Source: Candidatus Nanohalococcus occultus (GTDB lineage Archaea > Nanohalarchaeota > Nanosalinia > Nanosalinales > Nanosalinaceae). From it: 64,000 nucleotides of DNA. Positions within the stretch are counted from its first letter, which is position 1. The number at the start of each line of letters is the position of its first letter. A program made the translations under genes and the position numbers. Below, one piece after another: positions 39,545-47,723 of the stretch. Below the pieces are notes generated by a model. It was not told the origin of the DNA and searched no databases. It worked only from the letters and a program-made list of their open reading frames with translations. Location of the stretch: contig NZ_CP104395.1 in the NCBI RefSeq assembly GCF_029207735.1, positions 124,001 through 188,000 of the forward strand, read 5' to 3'.

Positions 39545-41722
39545 TACTTGTGGCATTTCTTGTTTCATGCCTTTGCGTTCTCGGATCTCCATCATCTTCT
39601 CTTCCTGTAGAGCGCGCTGCATTGGCTCGTAGATCAGGTCGACAAGACTGTAGAATCCTTTACCGTTCGTAGCTGACTTCAGTGCTGCTTCGAATCCGAA
39701 CAGTTCCTCGACAGGTAGCTTACACTGGATGATAGCTGAGTCTCCTTCCTCGTCCATGTCGATGATGTCTCCACGGCGGTTGTTGACCTCTGTCATCGCA
39801 TCTCCCATTGTATCGGATGGTGTATCGATTCTGAGGATCTGCTTTGGCTCGATCAGCTGAGGTCCTGCGTTCAGGAACCCGTTTTTGATCGCTCCTTTTG
39901 TTGCCGGGATCATCTGTGCTGGTCCTCTGTGGATAGCATCCTCGTGTAGCTTTGCGTCGTGAAGCTTGACTTTCAGACCGATTACTGGCTCGTTTGCCAT
40001 AGGTCCTTCATCACAGAACTCGTGGAAAGCTGTTACCAGGTATTCCTGGATTTCACGGAGGTTCTTGATACCTCTGGATGAGTTGACGAAGACGTTTTCC
40101 TCGTAAACTTCCATGATGTTGTCTGCTTCGTCCTGGTCCATTCCGTGTTCTACTAGTGCGTCACGGACTTCTGTCTGGTCGTCGGATTCTCTTTGAAGAT
40201 CTGCGTACTCTTCTTTGAGGAAGTTACGTAGCTCGTCGTCGATAGGTTCGACTGAGATCTCGAGTTTGTTGTGCCGGTTAGGGGACTTTCCGACTCTGAC
40301 ATCGCTTGCTTCACTGATTCCTTCACGGAATACAACGATAGGCTCGGAAACGTTGATGTCGATTCCTTTCTCTTCGAGGTGTCTCTCAACTTTTGCCTCG
40401 ATGTGTAGCTCTCCGAGTCCGGAAACCTTTGTCTCTCCGGTCTCTTCGTCGATGTCTACCTTGATTGTGTTGTCTTCCTTGGAGCGTTTACGGAGTGTTT
40501 CGATCAGCTTTGGAAGATCTGATGTTCTCTTCGGCTCGATCGATTTTGTGACAACAGGTTCGAATACGTGTTCGATCTGCTCGAATGCTGTGATTTCTTC
40601 GTCGCCTTCCATGATGAAGGTCTCTCCTGTTGAGAAGTCAGGTCCTGTGATTGCCGCGATGTTTCCTGCTGGAACCGAGTCGATGTTCAGCTTACGTGGT
40701 CCTGAATAAATTCCGACCTGCTGTGCGCGTTCTGTCTTCTGAGATCCTAGTCCGTAAAGCTGGTCTCCCTCGCTTACTGTTCCGGAGAAAAGTCGTGCTG
40801 TTGCGATGGTTCCTGCGTGTTCATCGTCTTCAACGTTTGTTACAACTCCGACAAGCGGTCCATCTGCGTTCTGCTCTGCCATTGACCGGCCGACATCTGT
40901 ATCAGGGTCTCCTGGCCATACAGCTGGGATTCTGTAACGTGCGGATTTTCTCGGGTCTTCGAGGTGTTCTACAACCATGTCAAGTACGACTTCCTCGATC
41001 GGTGCTTCCTCACGAAGTCCTTCGTGGTCTCCTTCGTTTACTTTCTCGATGATGTCTCCGAACGTGATGCCGGTGTCCTCCATGTAAGGAACGCTGATAG
41101 CCCAGTTTTTCAGTGCGGAACCGAATGCGACTGTTCCGTCGTTTACAGCCATTGACCATTCTTCAGCTGTTTCTTCGTCTGCGTACTTACGTAGAGCTGT
41201 GTTTACTTCACGGATGATCTTGGTGAATCTTTTCTGCATTTCTTCGGGTGTCAACTGCATCTCTTCGATCAGTCGATCTACCTTGTTGATGAATAGTACT
41301 GGCTTAACTCCCTCGTTAAGTGCCTGCTTCATGACGGTTTCCGTCTGAGGCATAACTCCGTCAACTGCGTCGACAAGTACTACTACGCCGTCTACTGCAC
41401 GCATTGCTCGGGTAACGTCTCCTCCGAAGTCAACGTGGCCTGGAGTGTCGATCAGGTTGATCAGGTGGTCTTCTCCGTCGTGTTCGTGGACCATTGAGAT
41501 GTTTGCGGAGTAGATTGTGATTCCTCTTTCCGCTTCCTGGTCGTCGAAGTCCATGAAACGCTGGTCTCCTGCCAACTTATCCGATATCATACCTGCTCGG
41601 GCAAGAAGGTTGTCTGTTAGTGTTGTTTTACCGTGGTCGATGTGCGCCGCGATCGCGATGTTCCGGATGTGTTCCGGGTCGTTGATCACGCCTTTGATTG
41701 CTTCAAGAGCTTTATCTGACAT
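39536..41722 (-). CDS. fusA: Translation elongation factor EF-2 (aEF2)
   Basis: Translocation GTPase, 728 residues. AHIDHGKTTLTDNLL (G1), DTPGHVDF (G3) and NKVDR (G4) are intact. The domain IV tip reads DAIHRGPAQMIPA, with His598 in the position that is modified to diphthamide. The probable last enzyme of that pathway is encoded at 55742. Expressed from its own promoter in the 312-bp gap after rps7. Confidence 0.98.
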   Translation of the reverse strand: MSDKALEAIKGVINDPEHIRNIAIAAHIDHGKTTLTDNLLARAGMISDKLAGDQRFMDFDDQEAERGITIYSANISMVHEHDGEDHLINLIDTPGHVDFGGDVTRAMRAVDGVVVLVDAVDGVMPQTETVMKQALNEGVKPVLFINKVDRLIEEMQLTPEEMQKRFTKIIREVNTALRKYADEETAEEWSMAVNDGTVAFGSALKNWAISVPYMEDTGITFGDIIEKVNEGDHEGLREEAPIEEVVLDMVVEHLEDPRKSARYRIPAVWPGDPDTDVGRSMAEQNADGPLVGVVTNVEDDEHAGTIATARLFSGTVSEGDQLYGLGSQKTERAQQVGIYSGPRKLNIDSVPAGNIAAITGPDFSTGETFIMEGDEEITAFEQIEHVFEPVVTKSIEPKRTSDLPKLIETLRKRSKEDNTIKVDIDEETGETKVSGLGELHIEAKVERHLEEKGIDINVSEPIVVFREGISEASDVRVGKSPNRHNKLEISVEPIDDELRNFLKEEYADLQRESDDQTEVRDALVEHGMDQDEADNIMEVYEENVFVNSSRGIKNLREIQEYLVTAFHEFCDEGPMANEPVIGLKVKLHDAKLHEDAIHRGPAQMIPATKGAIKNGFLNAGPQLIEPKQILRIDTPSDTMGDAMTEVNNRRGDIIDMDEEGDSAIIQCKLPVEELFGFEAALKSATNGKGFYSLVDLIYEPMQRALQEEKMMEIRERKGMKQEMPQVEE

Positions 41723-42034
41723 TTTATTTTTACACCTATACTATAAGTACAGAACCTGATCCAAGTTTTAAAAACAGTTTCCGATTTGCGGCTCTTCTTA
41801 CAGGAAAAACCTGCGGAAAACTTTCTTGCTATATGGTTTGAATAGATCAACAAATCTTAGAGGGATATAACAGCGGTCGAAAACCTAATGAGTTGCTCCC
41901 TAAAGGACTCAGCCTGCTGAGTTTATCTATAATCTTCCGAAACTTACCTGAATATGATTTAACTGTTGGCGGTTAGCCGGAAGAGTTCGTTGAACAAGTA
42001 GGAAATATAGATAAGTAGGAAAAAGGTGTGGAGC
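41723..42034. other. Gap between rps7 and fusA: promoter and a small hairpin
   Basis: 312 bp with no convincing gene. On the minus strand CTGTTTTTAAAACTT (about 41763-41777) is a TATA candidate for fusA, leaving a leader of about 20 nt. ACTCAG-CCTG-CTGAGT (41907-41922) is a perfect 6-bp hairpin readable on either strand. Several A/T-rich stretches follow. The rest shows nothing recognisable; a small RNA cannot be excluded. Confidence 0.4.
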
Positions 42035-42046
42035 TTAACGCGCTCC
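42030..42046 (-). terminator. Hairpin over the rps7 stop codon
   Basis: GGAGC-GCGTTAA-GCTCC on the minus strand, 5-bp stem with the TAA stop in the loop, followed by ACACCTTTTTCC. It ends the rps12-rps7 unit and separates it from fusA, which has its own promoter. Confidence 0.5.
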
Positions 42047-42661
42047 TTCTGCTTCCTTTTCCTTACGCTCTTTCTCTCTTACAGCTCGGATGTTGTCGTC
42101 TCCGTTTGCTGCTGAGATAAGCTCGTCGGCAAGGACTGAAGCCGCGTCGTTACTCTCTGTAAGACGGTCTTCGTAAGCTCCCTGGACTAGAAGCCTTAGA
42201 GCTAGGTCGACACGTCTCTGAGGTGCGACAAGAACGGCTTTACGTGCGCGCACTCCTCCGCGCTGGTATGTAACTACTTCTTCGGTTGGAGCAGAGTTTT
42301 CGATCGCATCGGCCAGAACCTGGAAAGGGTTCTCTCCGGTTTCTTCGTTGATCTGATCGAATGCGTTTTCAATTATCTTCCAGATCTTCTCGCTTGAACC
42401 TGTGTTGTGTCCCGAGGAAATGTAGTGTTTGTTTCCTCTGTGTCCTGCGACATACATTCGGTTCAACAGTCTTTCGACGATTGGAACATCTGCCTTGTAG
42501 AACTGTCTTTCAGAGTGTCTTCCTCTGCTTCTTGGAGCCAGAATGTTCTCGAGGCCGATGTAACGGACAAGTCCGTCATCTCCTACCTCGATGTCTGTGG
42601 CGTCGTATTTTCCGAAAGTCAACATTTCGTCTTCTACTTCGATCTTTGCTACATCGCTCAT
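42035..42661 (-). CDS. rps7: 30S ribosomal protein S7
   Basis: uS7, 208 residues: VPIVERLLNRMYVAGHRGNKH and VTYQRGGVRARKAVLVAPQRRVDLALR (overlapping landmarks, each family-typical). An acidic N-terminal extension is present as in other archaea. Four bases after rps12. Confidence 0.97.
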   Translation of the reverse strand: MSDVAKIEVEDEMLTFGKYDATDIEVGDDGLVRYIGLENILAPRSRGRHSERQFYKADVPIVERLLNRMYVAGHRGNKHYISSGHNTGSSEKIWKIIENAFDQINEETGENPFQVLADAIENSAPTEEVVTYQRGGVRARKAVLVAPQRRVDLALRLLVQGAYEDRLTESNDAASVLADELISAANGDDNIRAVREKERKEKEAEGAR

Positions 42662-42665
42662 GGTA

Positions 42666-43088
42666 TTACCTCGTTGGCTTCTCCGCGTCTCCTTCTACGA
42701 GACCCTTTAGTGAAACTCCGTTGACCTTAACGACCTGGTAACGTACCGTTGGAATATCTCCCTTAGGACCGGCTTTTGCTCCACCGATTCCTTCAATTAG
42801 TACTTCATCGTGTTCGTCGATGTAGTCGATCGCTCCGTCTCCTGGTGCGAAAGCTGTCAACTGTTTTCCGTTTTTAATTAGCTGAACGCGCACACATTTA
42901 CGTAGCGCGGAGTTAGGCTGCTTAGCCTCAATAACTCGCTTTTCTAGTACAATTCCTCTTCCCTGAGGACTTCCCTCTAGGGGATCTGATTTCTCCTTTA
43001 AGTTGAGCATTCTTCGCTTGTAATCAATATCGCTCCAGCGTTGCTCCTGGCGCTTTTTTCGCATCTTACGTGCGCTGTATAAACCCAT
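42666..43088 (-). CDS. rps12: 30S ribosomal protein S12
   Basis: uS12, 140 residues; decoding-centre protein. [20 protein letters not shown] start, [21 protein letters not shown] and [21 protein letters not shown] are diagnostic. A TATA box 25 bases upstream predicts leaderless or nearly leaderless transcription; an out-of-frame ATG lies just before the start. Confidence 0.97.
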   Translation of the reverse strand: MGLYSARKMRKKRQEQRWSDIDYKRRMLNLKEKSDPLEGSPQGRGIVLEKRVIEAKQPNSALRKCVRVQLIKNGKQLTAFAPGDGAIDYIDEHDEVLIEGIGGAKAGPKGDIPTVRYQVVKVNGVSLKGLVEGDAEKPTR

Positions 43089-43110
43089 ATCGCCATACTC
43101 GTACTTAACC

Positions 43111-43119
43111 TTTTTATAC
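43111..43119 (-). promoter_or_regulatory. TATA box of rps12-rps7
   Basis: GTATAAAAA on the minus strand, centred about 27 bases upstream of the S12 ATG. It makes the S12-S7 unit independent of the RNA polymerase operon upstream. Confidence 0.6.
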
Positions 43120-43133
43120 GGTCGGAGGTGAGT

Positions 43134-44231
43134 TTAGAGACCGGTGCCTGTCAGCGAAGGCATACTTGTTAACGCCAGGACTGCGATTATTAGAACTGTT
43201 ACAATCGCTATCAGTGCTAAGGCTCCTTTCCCGAGTCCAAAAACTGTGCTTTTACTTGGCATGCTTGGCTTAGGTGTTTTGTTGTATATAGAGCTAAGTG
43301 TGGATGCTGCGGACTTGCTGCTGTCCAGCATTTTCTCGACGGTGCGGCTATCGGTCTCAACGATTTCTTTGGCTTCGTTTAGAGCTGTTTCGACTTGTCT
43401 TCTGGCCTGTCGAGGAAGTGTGTCGTCTTTTTCAAGAATTACTTCTAGGAGCTGTGCGCCGTGTTGAACTTCTTTCAAGGCTTGTTCATGTGTTTCCTGT
43501 AGTTCTTCGAACTCTTCGAGTTCCTGTTGTTCTAGTTCCTCGAGCTGTTCGGTCTCTGATTCTATGGTGTTTTCTTCCGCCTCCAGTTTCTGTTCCTGTT
43601 GTTCTTCTATTTTGCCTTCTTTGAGTGCGTCTGCTTCATGTTCTTTCTGGGCGAGTTTTTCTTCGTTCCCGATAAGCTTTCTTAGTCCTTGGTTGATCTT
43701 TTCGGATGCGCTTATTTCTTCGGAGAGGTGTCCTGTGATCTTTAACATCTCTTCCTGTTCCTGGCTGAGATTCGAATAATGTTTTACATCGCTGTGTAGC
43801 TCTTCGATACTGTCTTGGAACATTTTGACTCCTTCAAGTAGACTGTTGGTCTCCGGTTGACCTCCGGAACGTGTTAAGTTATCGTAGAATGTGTTAAACA
43901 GCTGTACTGACTGGTTAGCACGGTTCCCGGCCTCTGAAATATCTTGGTTTAGGTCGTGGAGATCCTGTCTGAGTTCTTTTACAGCCTGTCCGGTCTCCTC
44001 TACTGCTTGTTGTTCTTCCTTTTCTACCTCAGCTTCTTCTTGTTCGGTCTGTTCTATCTCATCTGCTACCTGTTTGGCATCGGCTCCTTGACTCTCTTGA
44101 TTGGCTTCTTTTTTCTCCTCGTTTTCTATTCTGCCTATTTTCTGGTCCACATCGGACATGATGTTTTCAACGTCTTGGAACATGTCCCAGACATCTTCCT
44201 CGAGTTTTTCCTCTTCGTTTTCGTTACTCAT
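43134..44231 (-). CDS. Tail-anchored coiled-coil protein, Glu/Gln-rich
   Basis: 365 residues. Almost the whole chain (about 5-320) is predicted coiled coil with repeated EQEEAEVEKEEQQ-type sequence, ending in a single C-terminal membrane helix (ALALIAIVTVLIIAVLAL, about 337-355) with few residues after it, so the bulk would face the cytoplasm. No enzyme motif. It lies between a UbiB-like kinase gene (38 bp upstream) and rps12. Could be a scaffold; function not known. Confidence 0.7.
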   Translation of the reverse strand: MSNENEEEKLEEDVWDMFQDVENIMSDVDQKIGRIENEEKKEANQESQGADAKQVADEIEQTEQEEAEVEKEEQQAVEETGQAVKELRQDLHDLNQDISEAGNRANQSVQLFNTFYDNLTRSGGQPETNSLLEGVKMFQDSIEELHSDVKHYSNLSQEQEEMLKITGHLSEEISASEKINQGLRKLIGNEEKLAQKEHEADALKEGKIEEQQEQKLEAEENTIESETEQLEELEQQELEEFEELQETHEQALKEVQHGAQLLEVILEKDDTLPRQARRQVETALNEAKEIVETDSRTVEKMLDSSKSAASTLSSIYNKTPKPSMPSKSTVFGLGKGALALIAIVTVLIIAVLALTSMPSLTGTGL

Positions 44232-44269
44232 ACGGTCTTCTTAGAGAGCCTTGGATAAAAACTGTGCTG

Positions 44270-45829
44270 TTACCGGAGCAGGTAGGCTGCGGCAAGTAGT
44301 TCAACTCCTCCGATAATCGCCATCTGTTCGGCCGGTAGAACCTGGTAGAAGAGAACTGTTGCTCCGATCAGCAAGGCCGCGGGCATGATGTGGTCATTTG
44401 AGTTATCTTCTTGGATGACTTTCACGGGTTGTTTTTGCTCTGTTTTCAACACCCTGTTGATCTTTGAAGGTAGCTTGGCTATCAGATCTTTGTTCTTGAT
44501 CAGGTCGATCGAAAAGTCTTTTGCGATATCTTCCGGCGAGTTCTGCTGTTTCAGTAGGTCTTCGGCAGTCTCCTCGTATTCCTCGGTGATCCGGAAATCG
44601 GGGCAGATCGTCAGGCCGATACCTTCGGTTGTCACAAGCGATTTACCCATCAAGGTAAGGCTTGAAGGCATCTGAAGTCCGTTCTCCGAGGCTTTTACGA
44701 ACAGGTCGAACATCTCCTTGGTTACACTTACCTGTTTTAGACTTGAGTTGCTCAAGACCCGGGTCTTCTGTTCTACAACCTGTTCTACACCCGCCCGGTT
44801 GTACTCGCTTGATACAGTACCAAGATCCTCCATTACATCTACGATGTCCGAGGAGTTTTCCCGTATCAGGTAGAGTAACATCAGACCGAGTTTCCGGCTT
44901 TGATCCTGACTGATCGAACCCATCATCCCGAAATCCAGGTAGACAAGCTCTCCTTCCTCCGTTATCAGGAAGTTCGATGGATGTGGATCGGCGTGGTAGA
45001 ATCCGTCTCTTATCGACTGTTTCATACCGGCCCGTACCGCGGTAGCAGCTATTTCCTCCGTGTCTATATCCAGCTCCTCCAGTTTTTCAAGATCCGTACA
45101 TTTTACCCCTTCCACGTATTCCAGGGTCAAAACCTTTTTCGTGCTGACCTCGCCGTAGACTTCCGGTACCTTGATTTTCTCGTCGTCAGCGGTGTTTTCC
45201 TTGAAAAGCTTCGCGTTTTCCGCCTCCCGCTCGAAGTCAAGTTCCTGTCTGGTCCAGCCCGAAAACTCCTTTACGAACTTCAGAACCGACATCGATTTCA
45301 TCTTGCCTATGTGCTTTCCACCGTAGTCAGCACATTTTTCAAGTATATCCAGGTCTCTCTCAACGACTTCCTTGATGCCGGGTTTCCGAACCTTCAAGAC
45401 GACGTCTTCGCCATTGTACTTTGCCCGGTGTACCTGAGCTATAGAGGCAGAAGCCAACGGCTCTTCATCTATGCTATCGAACTTCTCCAGCCCGATTTCT
45501 TCCTCAATTATCTCCTCGATACGCGAGTAATCTATTTTCTCGACGTCGTATTCAAGTTTTTCCAGCTCCCTCCGGTAGTTTTCCGGTACAAGATCAGGTC
45601 GTTCCGCAAGAATTTGCCCGAGCTTGATGAAAACCGTTCCCAGCTCTTCCAGTAGCTCCCGGAACTCTTCAGGTCCGTTTACGTCACTGGACATCACGCG
45701 GTAATGGAAGTGTAGATGGCTTTCAAGATCAAGTTTCTTGATTAAAATGTTGAAGCCGTGGTGTGCGACCTCCTCTACTATCTCTTCCAGTCTTTCAATG
45801 TCCTCTATGTCTTTTGAGATCCGGTTCAC
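44270..45829 (-). CDS. ABC1/UbiB (ADCK) family atypical kinase
   Basis: 519 residues. FIKLGQILAERPDLVPENY is the KxGQ signature, PLASASIAQVHRAKYNG the A-rich loop, then FYHADPHPSNFLI and YLDFGMMG as the catalytic and metal-binding motifs. Two hydrophobic helices near the C terminus (about 475-519) anchor it in the membrane. Family members support quinone biosynthesis or act as lipid-associated ATPases. GTG start, since no ATG lies near the homologous start. Its location among translation genes is unusual. Confidence 0.92.
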   Translation of the reverse strand: MNRISKDIEDIERLEEIVEEVAHHGFNILIKKLDLESHLHFHYRVMSSDVNGPEEFRELLEELGTVFIKLGQILAERPDLVPENYRRELEKLEYDVEKIDYSRIEEIIEEEIGLEKFDSIDEEPLASASIAQVHRAKYNGEDVVLKVRKPGIKEVVERDLDILEKCADYGGKHIGKMKSMSVLKFVKEFSGWTRQELDFEREAENAKLFKENTADDEKIKVPEVYGEVSTKKVLTLEYVEGVKCTDLEKLEELDIDTEEIAATAVRAGMKQSIRDGFYHADPHPSNFLITEEGELVYLDFGMMGSISQDQSRKLGLMLLYLIRENSSDIVDVMEDLGTVSSEYNRAGVEQVVEQKTRVLSNSSLKQVSVTKEMFDLFVKASENGLQMPSSLTLMGKSLVTTEGIGLTICPDFRITEEYEETAEDLLKQQNSPEDIAKDFSIDLIKNKDLIAKLPSKINRVLKTEQKQPVKVIQEDNSNDHIMPAALLIGATVLFYQVLPAEQMAIIGGVELLAAAYLLR

Positions 45830-46046
45830 AAAGAAACTGTGTTCTTACTGAATAAGTAACCTGTAGGTAAGGTAGGCCTGTATCACTTGTTCGGGCCGCC
45901 GTCGGTTGTAGCTATCTCTGCGTGGATCGAGGTACTGGCTCAACGCTTGTGGTCTCGAAAACTCTCTTAGGGTTCTGAAAGCAGAAGATCTCCGGTCTTC
46001 GAGTTGGACAGAACCTGATCCTTGCGATGTAAACGCTGTAGGGAAA
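45830..46046. other. 217-bp gap between nusA and the UbiB-like gene
   Basis: No frame with coding character on either strand and no tRNA-like fold was seen. It separates the polymerase operon from the ubiB-like pair and probably contains the end of the first and the promoter of the second. No clear TATA box could be picked. Confidence 0.3.
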
Positions 46047-46472
46047 CTAATTTACAGTTACTTCGTCTACGTTGTGTGTTCTCTTCAGGATATGTCTGAT
46101 GGATTCAATCTTCTTTCCGTCGCGTCCTACTACACGTCCCTTGTTCTCACTAGGTACGTTGATCTCGACTGTAATCGGTCCGTCTCCGTCCTCTCCTTCG
46201 ATGTTCACTCCTCTGATATTCGTTGGAACAAGGTTGTTGAGGAACTTTCCGATGTTGTCGCTGTACTCGTAGATCTTGACGTTTTTGTCCATGTTTCTCT
46301 GAAGTTTTTTGACTGTCTCCCCGCCTTTTCCGATCGCCATGCCTGCCTTGCCTTCTGGAACGATGAAGTAGGCTTCTTCGTCCTCTACGATGGCGTGAAT
46401 GGCTTCGACTCCTGTAACGGATTCGAACATGTTGATCGTGCGGATCATGTCGGTGTCGTAAGTTACTGCCAT
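46047..46472 (-). CDS. nusA: NusA-like KH-domain transcription factor
   Basis: 141 residues with two KH domains: YFIVPEGKAGMAIGKGGETVKKL and VPSENKGRVVGRDGKKIESI (GKGG and GRDG loops). Archaeal NusA consists only of these KH domains and binds RNA near RNA polymerase. It follows rpoA2, as usual in archaea, but the L30e gene normally between them is missing. Confidence 0.95.
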   Translation of the reverse strand: MAVTYDTDMIRTINMFESVTGVEAIHAIVEDEEAYFIVPEGKAGMAIGKGGETVKKLQRNMDKNVKIYEYSDNIGKFLNNLVPTNIRGVNIEGEDGDGPITVEINVPSENKGRVVGRDGKKIESIRHILKRTHNVDEVTVN

Positions 46473-46534
46473 ATTAACATCCTAAAAATTGTGATCTGAT
46501 ACTTTGTCTCCTGTAAAGATCAAATCGGTCATAG

Positions 46535-46545
46535 TTTTTATAAAG
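46535..46545 (-). promoter_or_regulatory. Possible internal promoter of nusA
   Basis: TTTATAAAAAC on the minus strand, in the 80-bp gap after rpoA2. Transcription would begin near 46515, about 43 nt before the nusA ATG. Confidence 0.5.
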
Positions 46546-46552
46546 GAAAGTG

Positions 46553-47650
46553 TTACTGGTCGCCGAAACCGGCTTCCAGGTCGATTAGGCCTGTACCTAC
46601 AGGTACGGCCTGTCCGACAATAATGTTCTCGACAATTCCCTCGAGGTCATCCTTTTCCTCACGAAGAGTTCCCTGAATCAGGTGCTTCTTCGTTTCCTCG
46701 AATGCGGAACGGGCGAGCATTGACTTCTTGTTTCCAACGATACCGTAACGTGTCGTACCGTTTAGCTCTCCTTCCTTTGTCATCATGTCTGCTAGGAGCA
46801 TGATGTGTCTGTCGTCGATTCCAATTCCCTGCTTTTCCAGAGTCTGGTTTGTCTCTCGGATGATCTGTCTTCTGAGAGCTTCAACGCCTAGAACGCTTTT
46901 GATTTCATACAGGTCGTTGGAAATCGTTCTGTCGGAATCAACTTCCTTCATCTTAAGGGTTTTACGTAGCGAGGTTCCTGCTGTCTGTAGCTTCCATTCT
47001 CCGTCGTCTTCCTGGATAACTACCTGCTCGATGCCTTTGATTCCCTTGATCCGGGCCTCTTCAACATCGTTTTTCAGATCCTTGAGGTCTCTGAGATCGT
47101 AGTCATCTTCAGTACTTGTCAAGGTGAATGTGTTCCCATCGTTTTCGACCTTCGCCTTCTTGGTCGATTCCTGGACACGGGTGATTACATCGGTCGCATC
47201 AACATCGTAATCGTCCATCAAGTCTTCATTTAGCTCGTAGACGATCTCTAGCTGCATGATGTCGATTGTATCCTTCCGCACCAGGTCTTCGAACTTGACC
47301 TCACGAAGTCTTCGTGCGATCTCGGTTGCGCCTTCCTCGTTGTTGTATTCGTCGTTGAGGTAGACGTTCATCGCCGGCGTCTTCGGGTTGCGGCGTGCGT
47401 CGACGATCTCGATCAGACGTGGAAGTCCTGCGGTAAGTGAAACCTGTGCGGCTCCTGCTGCGTGGTATGTTTCCATGGTCAGCTGGGTTGCCGGCTCCGA
47501 GATGGACTGTGCTGCTACAAGTCCGATTGACTCTCCGGGTTCGTACTGCATCTGCTGGTAACGATCCTTTAGATCGCCGTCCAGCTTGCCTTGGTACTTT
47601 TCAGGGATTTCATCTTCTGCGCGTTCTTTCCATTTTATTTGTTCTGTCAT
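46553..47650 (-). CDS. rpoA2: DNA-directed RNA polymerase subunit A''
   Basis: C-terminal part of the split largest subunit, 365 residues. GESIGLVAAQSISEPATQLTM is the trigger-loop/bridge region, and DARRNPKTPAMNVYL and ARSAFEETKKHL follow the family. Its ATG overlaps the stop of a 20-codon frame, and its SD lies in a hairpin. Confidence 0.98.
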   Translation of the reverse strand: MTEQIKWKERAEDEIPEKYQGKLDGDLKDRYQQMQYEPGESIGLVAAQSISEPATQLTMETYHAAGAAQVSLTAGLPRLIEIVDARRNPKTPAMNVYLNDEYNNEEGATEIARRLREVKFEDLVRKDTIDIMQLEIVYELNEDLMDDYDVDATDVITRVQESTKKAKVENDGNTFTLTSTEDDYDLRDLKDLKNDVEEARIKGIKGIEQVVIQEDDGEWKLQTAGTSLRKTLKMKEVDSDRTISNDLYEIKSVLGVEALRRQIIRETNQTLEKQGIGIDDRHIMLLADMMTKEGELNGTTRYGIVGNKKSMLARSAFEETKKHLIQGTLREEKDDLEGIVENIIVGQAVPVGTGLIDLEAGFGDQ

Positions 47651-47712
47651 TATTCGAAAACACCTTGTGTTTTCTCGAATGCCAGAAATTCTGTGTTGTT
47701 GAATTTCGTCAT
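47650..47712 (-). CDS. 20-aa linking ORF between rpoA1 and rpoA2
   Basis: ATG 11 bases after the rpoA1 stop, with GAGG just upstream as SD; TAA overlaps the rpoA2 ATG (TAATG). Peptide MTKFNNTEFLAFEKTQGVFE. The 3' half of the frame forms the hairpin at 47656-47674, so translating it would open the rpoA2 start region. Likely a coupling device. Confidence 0.45.
   Translation of the reverse strand: MTKFNNTEFLAFEKTQGVFE
47656..47674 (-). promoter_or_regulatory. SD-sequestering hairpin before rpoA2
   Basis: GAAAACAC-AAG-GTGTTTTC is a perfect 8-bp stem with a 3-base loop; a further ATTC/GAAT pairs beyond a 2-nt bulge. The AAGGTG that would serve as Shine-Dalgarno for rpoA2 is in the loop and 3' arm, about ten bases before the ATG. 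Confidence 0.55.
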
Positions 47713-47723
47713 TTTGATCGCCT

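Noticed and set aside
41885-41930. Possible box C/D RNA (AATGAG ... CTGAG) between rps7 and fusA
   Set aside because: Box C does not match RTGATGA, no second box pair or terminal stem is present; only the 6-bp hairpin is real.
46482-46532. 16-codon frame between rpoA2 and nusA (starts MTDLIFTGDK)
   Set aside because: Its ATG lies upstream of the transcription start predicted from the TATA box at 46535, it has no overlap with nusA, and no strong hairpin covers the nusA start. Probably chance.
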